Shown: piece by piece, positions 1-7,348 of the stretch | How positions within the stretch are numbered: position 1 is the first letter of the stretch | How the letters are laid out: the number at the start of each line of letters is the position of its first letter | From: CAYVWB01 sp964455395 | GTDB lineage: Bacteria; Desulfobacterota; Desulfovibrionia; Desulfovibrionales; Desulfovibrionaceae | DNA length: 10,427 nucleotides | NCBI GenBank assembly: GCA_964455395.1 | Contig: CAYVWB010000110.1 | Location: forward strand, 1 to 10,427 | Direction of reading: 5' to 3' | Position numbers and translations under genes: made by a program | Notes under the pieces: model-generated | Database searches by the model: none | Seen by the model: only the letters and a program-made list of their open reading frames with translations | What the model was told of the DNA's origin: nothing

Positions 1-180
1 CCACGGCCTCCTTCCCGGGTGGGCGAGGCGTACGCGGGGGGCTGCGAGGGGGGGGATGGCCCAGGCGGTCCGGAACGTCGGGGGGGTGGACACGGTCCCG
101 GGCGCGCGTGGCGAGCCTTCAGGCGACATGCCTTACACCATTAGCGCATCGTCGCGCGTTGCGCCAGTCCGGGGAGGGGG
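1..180. other. Non-coding flank downstream of the RND permease, with long G runs
   Basis: No convincing gene is seen here; the open frames look like GC-rich noise. On the plus strand there are unusually long G runs: six at 36-41, eight at 48-55 and seven at 80-86, plus a G-rich patch at 171-180. A weak dyad (GCGCA/TGCGC in minus orientation, near 145-165) follows the permease stop codon but lacks a U tract, so I do not call it a terminator. Whether another gene lies just left of the window cannot be told. Confidence 0.5.
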
Positions 181-3100
181 TCATGCGGATTGTCGCCATG
201 GCTCCGCCGTCTTCCGTCCCCGTGGTGGGCGTGGTCGGCGTACGAAGGCTGTCGCGTCATCCAGCACTGCATAGAGGCACGGCGCGATGAACAGCGTGAT
301 GACCGTGGAGGCCATGAGTCCGAAGAAGATGGCGATGGCCATGGGCGAGAGGAACTTCGCCTGGCCCGAGGCCAGAAACGCCAGGAAGAAGAGGCCGCCC
401 ATGGTGGTGACCGAGGTGAGGACCACGGGCCGCAGCCGGAGCATGCCCGCCTCCACCAGGGAAGCCCGTCGGGCTGCGCCTTCCCGGCGGCGCTGGTTGG
501 TGAAGTCCACCAGCACCAGGGAGTCGTTCACCACGATGCCGGAGAGCGCCACCAGCCCGATCATGGACATCAGGCCCAGAGGCTCCCCCGTGATGATGAG
601 GCCCAGCAGCACGCCGACCACGCCGAAGGGGATGGCGCCCATCACCACGAGAGGCTGCACGTAGCTCTTGAACTGCGCGCCGAGGATGAAATAGATGAGC
701 AGCAACCCCAGCAGGAACGCGCTGGAGAGCCCGGAGAAGGACTCGTTGATGTCTTGCACTTCGCCGCGTTCCGTCTCCACCACGTAGCCGGGCAGCCGTT
801 CGCCGAGGGCTCCGAAACGCGCCTGCACCGCTGCAGCCAGCTCTGTGGCGGTGGTCTGGCTCTGGTCCAGCTCTCCGGTGATGATGACGGCGCGTGTGCG
901 GTCGTCGTGGATGATGGAAGCCACGCCCTGCACTTTCACGACGTCGGCGAGCTCTGTCAGGGGGGCTTTGGCGCCGGAGGGCAGCGTCACCATGAAGCGG
1001 GTCAGGGCGTCCACGGTCTTGGTGCGTTCCTCCGGCAACTTGACCCGCACGTCGATATCTTCGCGCGCCGTCTGAAACTTGGAGCTTTCCGCGCCGCGGA
1101 AGGCGTCGCGCAGCTGCAGTCCCACGGCGGCGTCCGTGAGGCCCAGGGCGTATGCTTGGGGTTTGAGCCGCACTTGCAGCTCCGGCTTGCCCGCTTCCAG
1201 ATTGTCCTTGAGATCGGCTGCGCCGGGGAACTCGCCGATGAAGCGTTTGATCTCGTCAGCCACGGCGCGCAGCTCGTCCAGATTTTCCCCGCGCACCAAC
1301 ACGTAGATGGGTTTGCCGCCGGGGCCGGCCTGGAGCTCCTGCACGCGGATGGCGCTTTCCCCCCGCAGGGGCGCCACGGCTTCGCGCACATCCGCGGTCA
1401 CCTCCCGCAGGAACCGGTCGCGGCCTTGGCCGAGTTCCTTGAGCTCCACGATCATCTGCGCCAGGTGCGCGCCCTGGTCCACGCTGTTGAAATCGTTCAT
1501 CAAAAAGCCCACGTTGGTGACCAGTGAGACGAGCTCCTCCTGCGGGATGGCGCCCTGGACCGCGCGCTCCACCTGCTTCACCAGGGCTTCCGTGTCCTCC
1601 AGCGCGTAGGAGGTGGGCGCCTCCACGTTCACATAAAACTGGCTGCTTTCGAAATCCTGGAACAGCCGGAACGGCAGGTGCAGCGCTGCGTAGGCGATGA
1701 GCGCCACGGTAAAAGCCGTGGCGGCGGCCATGAAGACATAGCGCTGATCCAGCACGCGCTGCAGTACGACGCCGTAGCGCCGGGTGACGTTCTGGATGGC
1801 GGCGTCCAGGCGTTGGCGCATTCTGCCGGGCCGGGGTGGCGTGCGTGGCAGGAAATCCGCCATGTGCGAAGGCAAGATGACCAGCGCTTCCAGCAAGGAG
1901 ACCAGCAGCGCGAAGATGACTACCTGCGGGATGACCCCCAGAAAGACGCCGATGGCCCCCGGGATGAGCAAAAGCGGCGAGAACGCCGCAATGGTGGTGG
2001 CCACCGCGCTGATGACAGGCCACGCCACCTCGCTTGCGCCTTTGATGGCGGCCTCCCGGGGGCTCATGCCGTTCTCGTAGTGACGGTAGACGTTTTCCCC
2101 GATGACCACAGCGTCGTCCACCACCAGCCCCAGTACGATGATGAGCGCGAACATGGCCATCATGTTCATCGTCATGCCCACGTACGCCATGATGACCACG
2201 GCGCCCAGAAAGGAGATGGGGATGCCCAGCGTCACCAGCAACGCCACCCGCGTGTTCAACATCAGCAGCAGGAAGAGGAAGACCACCACCAGCCCTTGCG
2301 CGCCGGACTGCGTCAACGTCTTCAGGCGGTTCTCCACATAGATGGAGGTGTCGTTGAAGACGCCCACGTCCACGGTGGGCGGCAACCTGTCCCGGAAGGA
2401 ATCCACCACCGCCTCCACGGCGTCCGCCACCTGAATGGAATCGCCTTCGCGCGTCTTGGTGACATTGAGGTTCACTGCGCGGCGCAGGTTGAAGCGGCCG
2501 ATGGTGGTCTCGCGTTCGAACCAGTCGCGCACCGTGGCCACCTCGCCCAGCCGCACCACGCCGCCGGTGGCCGTCGTCAAAATGGGGATGGCCTCCAGTC
2601 CCCGGCTGTCCGGCGCCTTGCCCACGGTGCGCACCAGGAATTCGCCTTGGGGCGTGGTGAGCGCGCCGCCAGGGAGATCGTAGTTGCGTTCGCGGATGGC
2701 GCGGGATATGTCCGCAAGCGCCAACCCGTGTCGCTCCAGCGCTTCCGGGGAGACCTCCACCCAGATCTCCCGCTCCGGCAAACCGGAGAGCCGCACGTCC
2801 GCCACGCCGGGCACGGCCTGGATGGCGTCCTCCAGATCCTCCACGATGAACTTGAGCTGCTTCAGGTTCACGTCACCGTAAAGACTCACCGTAATGACGG
2901 GAATGTTGGACTCCACCTCGGTGATGATGGGGTCCTCCGCGTCCTCGGGGAAATCCTCGATCTGGTCCACGGCCTGTTGCGCGTCGCTGATGAGCTTGGC
3001 GAAATTCTTCTCGTCCGCGGCGATCTTCAATGTCACCGTGGAGAGGCCTTCCTGGGAAGTGGAAAAGAGCTCCTCCACGGAGTCCAGATCATGCACGGCG

Positions 3101-3312
3101 TCTTCGATCTTCAGCGTGACGTTCTTCTCGATCTCGAAAGCCGAGGCGCCGGGATAGACCGTGGTGATGACGATCTGGTTTTCGCTGAATTCGGGGAAGA
3201 TCTCCTTGGGCACCCGCGTGTGATACAACGCCACGCCCATCACCAGGATGGAAAGCATGAGCAGGTTCACCGTGACGGGGTTGTCCACGGAGAAGCGGCT
3301 GAGCGCGCTCAT
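181..3312 (-). CDS. RND efflux transporter permease (HAE1/AcrB-like)
   Basis: Inner-membrane pump protein of 1043 residues, the usual length for AcrB-type permeases. Family knowledge: such proteins work as trimers that exchange protons for drugs, bile salts, dyes or metabolites and pass them through an adaptor to an outer-membrane channel. Visible layout: first membrane helix at about residues 13-31, a large periplasmic loop (about 35-335), helices from about 337 to 482 and near 525-545, a second periplasmic loop (about 550-860), and a last helix bundle at about 863-1012. The proton-relay aspartate pair is present in GLVVDDAVV (D399/D400). The position where AcrB has its relay lysine reads GIVVNDSLV (N929/D930), so that lysine is absent, as in a recognised RND subgroup. 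The ATG overlaps the adaptor stop codon (ATGA, 4 bases) and is preceded by GGGAGAGGG, so the two are co-translated. The substrate cannot be read from the sequence. Confidence 0.96.
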   Translation of the reverse strand: MSALSRFSVDNPVTVNLLMLSILVMGVALYHTRVPKEIFPEFSENQIVITTVYPGASAFEIEKNVTLKIEDAVHDLDSVEELFSTSQEGLSTVTLKIAADEKNFAKLISDAQQAVDQIEDFPEDAEDPIITEVESNIPVITVSLYGDVNLKQLKFIVEDLEDAIQAVPGVADVRLSGLPEREIWVEVSPEALERHGLALADISRAIRERNYDLPGGALTTPQGEFLVRTVGKAPDSRGLEAIPILTTATGGVVRLGEVATVRDWFERETTIGRFNLRRAVNLNVTKTREGDSIQVADAVEAVVDSFRDRLPPTVDVGVFNDTSIYVENRLKTLTQSGAQGLVVVFLFLLLMLNTRVALLVTLGIPISFLGAVVIMAYVGMTMNMMAMFALIIVLGLVVDDAVVIGENVYRHYENGMSPREAAIKGASEVAWPVISAVATTIAAFSPLLLIPGAIGVFLGVIPQVVIFALLVSLLEALVILPSHMADFLPRTPPRPGRMRQRLDAAIQNVTRRYGVVLQRVLDQRYVFMAAATAFTVALIAYAALHLPFRLFQDFESSQFYVNVEAPTSYALEDTEALVKQVERAVQGAIPQEELVSLVTNVGFLMNDFNSVDQGAHLAQMIVELKELGQGRDRFLREVTADVREAVAPLRGESAIRVQELQAGPGGKPIYVLVRGENLDELRAVADEIKRFIGEFPGAADLKDNLEAGKPELQVRLKPQAYALGLTDAAVGLQLRDAFRGAESSKFQTAREDIDVRVKLPEERTKTVDALTRFMVTLPSGAKAPLTELADVVKVQGVASIIHDDRTRAVIITGELDQSQTTATELAAAVQARFGALGERLPGYVVETERGEVQDINESFSGLSSAFLLGLLLIYFILGAQFKSYVQPLVVMGAIPFGVVGVLLGLIITGEPLGLMSMIGLVALSGIVVNDSLVLVDFTNQRRREGAARRASLVEAGMLRLRPVVLTSVTTMGGLFFLAFLASGQAKFLSPMAIAIFFGLMASTVITLFIAPCLYAVLDDATAFVRRPRPPRGRKTAEPWRQSA

Positions 3313-5120
3313 GGGGCCCTCTCCCCGGCGCCGTCCGCAGCCCCTGTGCTGGCCGCAGACGCTGACGGGGACGTCGACGCAGACGCAGACGGGGACGCCC
3401 CCTCCTCGGCCGAACGCGCGGCGGCGTCGATTTCCGATGGATTCACCAACGCCACGGCTGCGCCGTCCACCAGATTCTCCTGTCCGGAAACCACCAGCAG
3501 CGCTCCCGGCGCAAGACCCTCCACCACGGCCAGTTCGCCTTGCTCCCAGGCGAGGGTCACGGACTGCTTCCGCGCGATGAACTCCGCCGCCAAAGACCCC
3601 TCCGCGAGGGGCTCCGCAGCGGCAGCCTCTTCGGCGTCCCGCGGGCCATGGTCATCGCGCTGCGCCACGGTGTAGACATGCAGGCCCCCGGCGTCCCCGT
3701 CGTCCTGCATCAACGCGGCGTAGGGAATGGCCAGCGTCGGCGTCGCCTCGGCCTCTTCCAGGGAGACCGCCACGAACATGCCGGGGAGGATGGGCCGCTC
3801 GCCCGGGGGGTTCGCCACGTAGACCTCCACCCGGAATAGCCGCGTATTTTCCTCGGCCACTGGCGCCAAGTGCGCGAGGCGGCCAGTGCGCTGGATACGG
3901 CCTTCGCGCGCCGAGACGGTGACGGCCAGATCGCGCCGCGCCGCCGTGACGAGGTCTCCCGTGAGCGCGTTCGGGACTGCGCCGGGAGCCGCGCTCGCGG
4001 AGAAGTCGGGGGACGAGCCGGGGGACAGCTCGACACCGCGAGCCCCCGGAGCGCCTTGCTCACGTCCATGCCCGGCGGCGTCTACGCTGTCGAGCCTGCT
4101 GTCGTCAGATGTCTTCGCGGCGATGGCTTCCTCCGGTCCGGGGGCGGTTTTCCCCGTGCGGATGACGTCCAGCTGCCGACTCGGCGCTTCGATGTCCACC
4201 ACCACCTCGTCGTAGTCCAGCACCTCGAAGACGACGTCGCTCACGCGGATGCGCTCTCCGGCCTCCACGGGGCAGGCGGCCACCACGCCTTCGAAGGGCG
4301 GCGTCAGCCGGGTTCGCTCCAGTTGCAGAGCGGCGCGGTCGCGCTGAGCCCGGCGTTGCGCCAGCCGCGCTTCGTCCTGCGCCAGCAGCGCCTTGGCGGA
4401 ATCCACCACGGCCACGGCGTCGAGATACGTTTTCCTGACGGCGGAAAAAGCCTGGCGCTGAGCGTCCACCTCCGAAGCGGAGACCACCCCCCGCCGCAGC
4501 AGGTCCTCCTTGCGGGAGAGCTCGTTGGCTGCGGCTTCCAGCTCGGCCTCGGCCTCCTCCAGCTTGGCCTCGTCGCTGCGTGCGCTGATGCGGCGCAGCG
4601 TCACGGCGCTTTCGGCTTCGGCCAGGAAGGCTTCTGCCTCCCGCAGCGCGATGGCGTACGTTTGCGGATCGATGCGCGCCAGGGGTTCCGTGGGCGTCAC
4701 CCGAACGCCGGGTTCGCACTGCGCGCTGACCCAGACCACCTCACCCTCCACTTGCGCGGCCACCCGGGCGCGCCGCACGGCGCGGGCCGTGCCGAGCAAG
4801 GTGAGCCGCCGCGCCACAGGCGTGCGTTCGACCCGTTCCACACGAACGACGACGCGAGGGTCGCGGATGGTCTCCACCACTGTTTCTTCGGGACGGGTGA
4901 CCACGATGACGGCGATGACCGCCGCCGCCGCGACGACGATGCCCCCGATGCGCATCAGCGTGGCGCGCATGGAAAGCGCACCGCCGGAGGGGTTGTCGTC
5001 TGCCGGGTCCTGGGCGCGCACGGTGTCCCGCAATTCCGGGTCGCCAGGGGATGGCGTGTGCGGCGAGGGGTCATCCGGCGGCATGGAGGGGGGAATGGAT
5101 GGTGGACCGGGGGAGGCCAT
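3309..5120 (-). CDS. RND efflux periplasmic adaptor (membrane fusion protein, HlyD/AcrA family)
   Basis: Bridges the RND permease to an outer-membrane channel. I chose the ATG at 5120 (603 residues) because AGGAG sits 8 bases upstream; the longer reading begins with TTG at 5147. Order of parts: a proline-rich cytoplasmic leader (about 1-50), a single hydrophobic anchor (about 58-75) with no lipobox Cys, a first lipoyl half (about 112-152, with GEVVWV and PGVRV), a long Ala/Glu/Arg-rich coiled coil (about 158-272), the second lipoyl half (FEGVVAACPVEAGERI), a beta-barrel domain ending in ILPGMFVAVSL, a membrane-proximal domain, and a low-complexity Ser/Ala tail. Most adaptors are about 350-400 residues. 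The excess comes from the leader, the tail and a Gly/Ala/Ser/Pro/Asp-rich insert at about residues 325-392 inside the barrel. It overlaps the permease start by 4 bases, so the two are one operon. Confidence 0.93.
   Translation of the reverse strand: MASPGPPSIPPSMPPDDPSPHTPSPGDPELRDTVRAQDPADDNPSGGALSMRATLMRIGGIVVAAAAVIAVIVVTRPEETVVETIRDPRVVVRVERVERTPVARRLTLLGTARAVRRARVAAQVEGEVVWVSAQCEPGVRVTPTEPLARIDPQTYAIALREAEAFLAEAESAVTLRRISARSDEAKLEEAEAELEAAANELSRKEDLLRRGVVSASEVDAQRQAFSAVRKTYLDAVAVVDSAKALLAQDEARLAQRRAQRDRAALQLERTRLTPPFEGVVAACPVEAGERIRVSDVVFEVLDYDEVVVDIEAPSRQLDVIRTGKTAPGPEEAIAAKTSDDSRLDSVDAAGHGREQGAPGARGVELSPGSSPDFSASAAPGAVPNALTGDLVTAARRDLAVTVSAREGRIQRTGRLAHLAPVAEENTRLFRVEVYVANPPGERPILPGMFVAVSLEEAEATPTLAIPYAALMQDDGDAGGLHVYTVAQRDDHGPRDAEEAAAAEPLAEGSLAAEFIARKQSVTLAWEQGELAVVEGLAPGALLVVSGQENLVDGAAVALVNPSEIDAAARSAEEGASPSASASTSPSASAASTGAADGAGERAP
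3355..3396. repeat. Seven tandem NNNGAC hexamers in the adaptor C-terminus
   Basis: On the plus strand the bases read gcagac, gctgac, ggggac, gtcgac, gcagac, gcagac, ggggac in succession. On the coding (minus) strand this gives an alternating Ser-Xaa tail (SPSASASTSPSASA). It looks like a short-unit expansion in a tail that needs no fixed fold. Confidence 0.8.
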
Positions 5121-5168
5121 GCAGCGCGCTCCTGCTATTGTGAACAAAGGTTCGCCATGCGAAGGATT

Positions 5169-5197
5169 CAGCTACGCCCGGAGCGCGTCAGCGTCAA
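5169..5197 (-). promoter_or_regulatory. Possible promoter for the adaptor-permease operon
   Basis: In the gap between the upstream gene and the adaptor, the minus strand has TTGACG (5192-5197, five of six to the -35 consensus). A 17-base spacer leads to TAGCTG (5169-5174), which is a poor -10 match. GACGCTT and GACGCTG are repeated in tandem over the -35 box, as an operator might be. This is weak evidence; read-through from the upstream gene is equally possible. Confidence 0.2.
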
Positions 5198-5265
5198 GCG
5201 TCGTCCGCTGTAGAAAGGGCGGCGATGGAGTGGCCATGGCGCACCGGATCCCGAACTGCAACGGC

Positions 5266-6096
5266 TCACCGCAGCACGAAATCCATGCCCATGCCTGCGC
5301 AGTGGCATTCGCCGTGGCCCGGTTCCCGGGAAAGTCGCGTGCGCACGCAGTCCAGCTGTTGGTTCCGGAAAACGAACCAGAGGTCCCCGTAGCGCGCGCA
5401 GAGGGCGTTGTCGGCGACGTATTGCGTGGTGGGCGCGCCGAGCACTCTGCCGGCTTCCGTCGTGGTCATGCCGAGATAAGCCGTTTCCTCGGCCAGGGCG
5501 GCCAGGCGGCGGCGCTCTGCAGCGAGACGTTCGGCTTCCTCCCGGACCATGTCGGCAGTGAGGGCGTCGTTCCCGCTTTCGGCGAGGCCCGGGCCGGCCA
5601 GGGGGTCGCTGCCGGGATTGGCGGCATGGGCTTCCTCGCGCCATTGCCGGAAGCGTTCCCGAGCCACGGCCTTGGCGCCGCGTTCCTCCAGGGTGGCGCG
5701 GATGGCTGCAGCGTCTGCTTCGGCGGTGACGGCGCATGTCAAAATCACGGCGTCGTTCTCCATCGTGAGCTCGTCCGTGGCGTTGAGGACGCGGAGCGCG
5801 CCGGCGACGAAGGAGTGAATTTCGTCTTCCTGGAGTTCGAAATCCCGGACCACGGCGCGTGCTTCCGTATACGTCCCGATCTGTTCGAGGATGGCGCGGC
5901 GCGCTTCTTCGCGGCAGCGTTCGCTGGCGTGCAGACGGGTTTCGGCGTCGCCCACCACGACGCGGTGGGTGGCGTTGAAGACCTCGGCGCGGGCTTCGCG
6001 TGAAGCGCCGCCGTGACACATGGCGAGAAGCGCGACGAGGCACACGACGAGTTGTGGCGCAATGCGGCGAGGATGGCTAAGTGCTGATGACGGCAT
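5266..6096 (-). CDS. Secreted envelope protein, LPP20-like N-terminal and BamE/SmpA-like C-terminal regions
   Basis: A 276-residue protein of unknown function. ATG at 6096 has GGGAG 7 bases upstream. Residues 1-37 form a Sec signal peptide (hydrophobic LVVCLVALLAM, likely cut after ARA); a Cys lies in that stretch but not in a clear lipobox. Residues about 45-130 read like the LPP20/FlgT-N type of envelope domain: an Arg/Ala/Glu-rich helix, then ILEQIGTYTEARAVVRDFEL, EIHSFVAGALRV and a strand ending in a conserved-looking acidic turn. A charged helical linker (about 175-205) follows. Residues about 207-252 resemble a BamE/SmpA fold (YLGMTTTEAGRVLGAP, then DLWFVFRNQQLDCV). The last 45 residues carry four Cys (C233, C250, C264, C266), including a CHC pair, possibly disulfides. 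It lies 145 bp upstream of the adaptor in the same direction, so a link to the pump is conceivable but not shown. Domain names are from memory of sequence patterns. Confidence 0.75.
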   Translation of the reverse strand: MPSSALSHPRRIAPQLVVCLVALLAMCHGGASREARAEVFNATHRVVVGDAETRLHASERCREEARRAILEQIGTYTEARAVVRDFELQEDEIHSFVAGALRVLNATDELTMENDAVILTCAVTAEADAAAIRATLEERGAKAVARERFRQWREEAHAANPGSDPLAGPGLAESGNDALTADMVREEAERLAAERRRLAALAEETAYLGMTTTEAGRVLGAPTTQYVADNALCARYGDLWFVFRNQQLDCVRTRLSREPGHGECHCAGMGMDFVLR

Positions 6097-6111
6097 GGCG
6101 ACTCTCCCGAC

Positions 6112-6122
6112 GCATTGAATGC
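6112..6122. repeat. Perfect dyad GCATT-g-AATGC upstream of the envelope protein
   Basis: An 11-base inverted repeat lies 15-26 bases upstream of the ATG at 6096, just beyond its ribosome binding site. Its position would suit an operator or a leader hairpin. It is short enough to be chance. Elsewhere in this 111-bp gap there are two further weak dyads (6150-6172 GCCCG/CGGGC and 6174-6203 GCTGCG/CGCAGC) following the hydrolase stop codon, without U tracts. Confidence 0.35.
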
Positions 6123-6207
6123 AAGACCCGCGCCGGACTACGGACCATAGCCCGGTTGACCACGATTCGGGCCGCTGCGTTGTGGCGGGCAGGAGCGCGC
6201 AGCCGCG

Positions 6208-7053
6208 TCAGAGGGCGATGTCCATGGTCTGGGTCACGCCGAAGCACGCCATGGAGGAGCCTGTTTCGGCGATGGCCTCCTGGCACGCCTCCACGATGGC
6301 GTCCAGTTCGGCGTCTGTTCTGTCCTGATTGTGGTGGAAGAGGCCGAAACTGCCCACTTCCGCCGCCAAGGCGAGCCGCAAGGCGTCTGCGAAGGTGGAG
6401 TGCCCCCAGCCGAAGGTATGTTCGTAGTCTTCGTCGGTGTATTCGGCGTCATGGATGAGGAGGTCTGCGCCGCGGCAGAATTCCACATAGTCCTCGAAGC
6501 GGCGGCCGCCGCGATGGACTTTGCCCAGTTCGTTGTCCGTGAGGAACACGAAGGTCTTGCCGTCCTCGTCGAACTTGTAGCCGAGGCCGAGGTTGGGATG
6601 GCTCAAGGGGATGGACTCCACCCCGAGGCCGCGGATTTCGTGGCGTTCGTGCACCTCGCACCGGGGCTTGTAGGCGATGCGTGCGCGCACTTCATCATAA
6701 GGCACGGGGAAATGCGGCGCAGCCATGGTGTGCGCCAGCAGCTTTTCCATGTCGCCTTGCTCCATGGGGCAGCCGAACACTTCCAGCCGGGCTTCCTCCA
6801 GATGCACCGGTTTGAAGAAGGGAAATCCCAGAATGTGGTCCCAGTGGGCGTGGGTGAAGAGCATGCTGAGCTCCAGCCGCTCCTCGGCCAGCAGGGCGTT
6901 GCCCAGCCGACGCACGCCGGTGCCGGCGTCCACCACGATGATTTCATCGTCCCTGGTGCGTATCTCCAGACACGTGGTGTCGCCGCCGTAGCGCTGGTAT
7001 TCCACGCCCGAGACAGCGATTGAGCCGCGCGCTCCCCAACTGCGTATGACCAT
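6208..7053 (-). CDS. MBL-fold metallohydrolase, TaR3 / class II cyclic-nucleotide phosphodiesterase-like group
   Basis: Cytoplasmic metallo-beta-lactamase-fold hydrolase, probably dinuclear zinc, substrate unknown. I place the start at the ATG at 7053 (281 residues, MVIRSWGARGS): GAGGTGGAT lies just upstream, and the RSWGARGS-YGGDTTCLEI opening is how this group begins. The longer reading from GTG at 7137 adds 28 residues with no family look. Metal-site motifs in order: HAHWDH (H68, H70, D72, H73), SHPN (H152), TDNE (D173), LIHDAEY (H201), GWGHST (H218) and LFHHNQDRTD (H240/H241). All the expected ligands are present, so it should be active. There is no signal peptide. The group is related to phosphodiesterases and tRNase Z-like enzymes, but the reaction is unassigned for most members. 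The nearest downstream gene is 111 bp away, so co-transcription is possible but not certain. Confidence 0.92.
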   Translation of the reverse strand: MVIRSWGARGSIAVSGVEYQRYGGDTTCLEIRTRDDEIIVVDAGTGVRRLGNALLAEERLELSMLFTHAHWDHILGFPFFKPVHLEEARLEVFGCPMEQGDMEKLLAHTMAAPHFPVPYDEVRARIAYKPRCEVHERHEIRGLGVESIPLSHPNLGLGYKFDEDGKTFVFLTDNELGKVHRGGRRFEDYVEFCRGADLLIHDAEYTDEDYEHTFGWGHSTFADALRLALAAEVGSFGLFHHNQDRTDAELDAIVEACQEAIAETGSSMACFGVTQTMDIAL

Positions 7054-7146
7054 GCTATCCACCTCGTTTGAGCCGGTGGCGCCGGCGCTTTCCAGTGGGA
7101 TGCGCCCGGCGACGTGTGCGAACCTGCTTCGGTCCACGTTGGAGAC

Positions 7147-7176
7147 AATATCCTACAGGAATTTCGTCGCGGACAA
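7147..7176 (-). promoter_or_regulatory. Possible sigma70-type promoter for the MBL-fold hydrolase
   Basis: The minus strand has TTGTCC (7171-7176, four of six), an 18-base spacer and GATATT (7147-7152, four of six), in the only AT-rich patch of this intergenic region. It would give a leader of about 85 bases. Modest match, no experimental sign. Confidence 0.3.
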
Positions 7177-7287
7177 AAGGGGCTTGTGGCGAAGCCGTGA
7201 CGAGGCTGCGTCGACCCCTGCTGCGCACGGCGGACGCCCCGACTGATGGCGCGCCCCCCGTGACGGCTGGGCGTCGCGTCGGCGCAT

Positions 7288-7316
7288 TTGCCAAAACACG
7301 CCGGATGACGCACACT
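7288..7316 (+). promoter_or_regulatory. Possible promoter for the M29 aminopeptidase
   Basis: TTGCCA (7288-7293, five of six to the -35 box) is followed by a 17-base spacer and CACACT (7311-7316, three of six to the -10 box). It lies about 30 bases upstream of the start codon. The -10 box is weak, so this is tentative. Confidence 0.22.
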
Positions 7317-7348
7317 GTCCGCTTCCATCCACTCTCTCAGGAGGCTCC

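Noticed and set aside
190..1527. 445-codon open frame on the plus strand, opposite the permease
   Set aside because: Same mirrored-frame composition (His/Glu/Gln rich) and lies entirely within the permease.
1678..3675. 665-codon open frame on the plus strand, opposite the permease and adaptor
   Set aside because: It is antisense to two well-recognised genes and rich in His, Gln, Arg and Asp, as expected when a GC-rich gene is read in a mirrored frame. No family resemblance.
5121..5147. TTG start at 5147 for the adaptor
   Set aside because: The ATG at 5120 has AGGAG at 8 bases, while the TTG has no comparable site.
7054..7137. GTG start at 7137 for the MBL-fold hydrolase
   Set aside because: The added 28 residues look like translated leader, and the ATG at 7053 has a strong ribosome binding site and the family's typical first residues.
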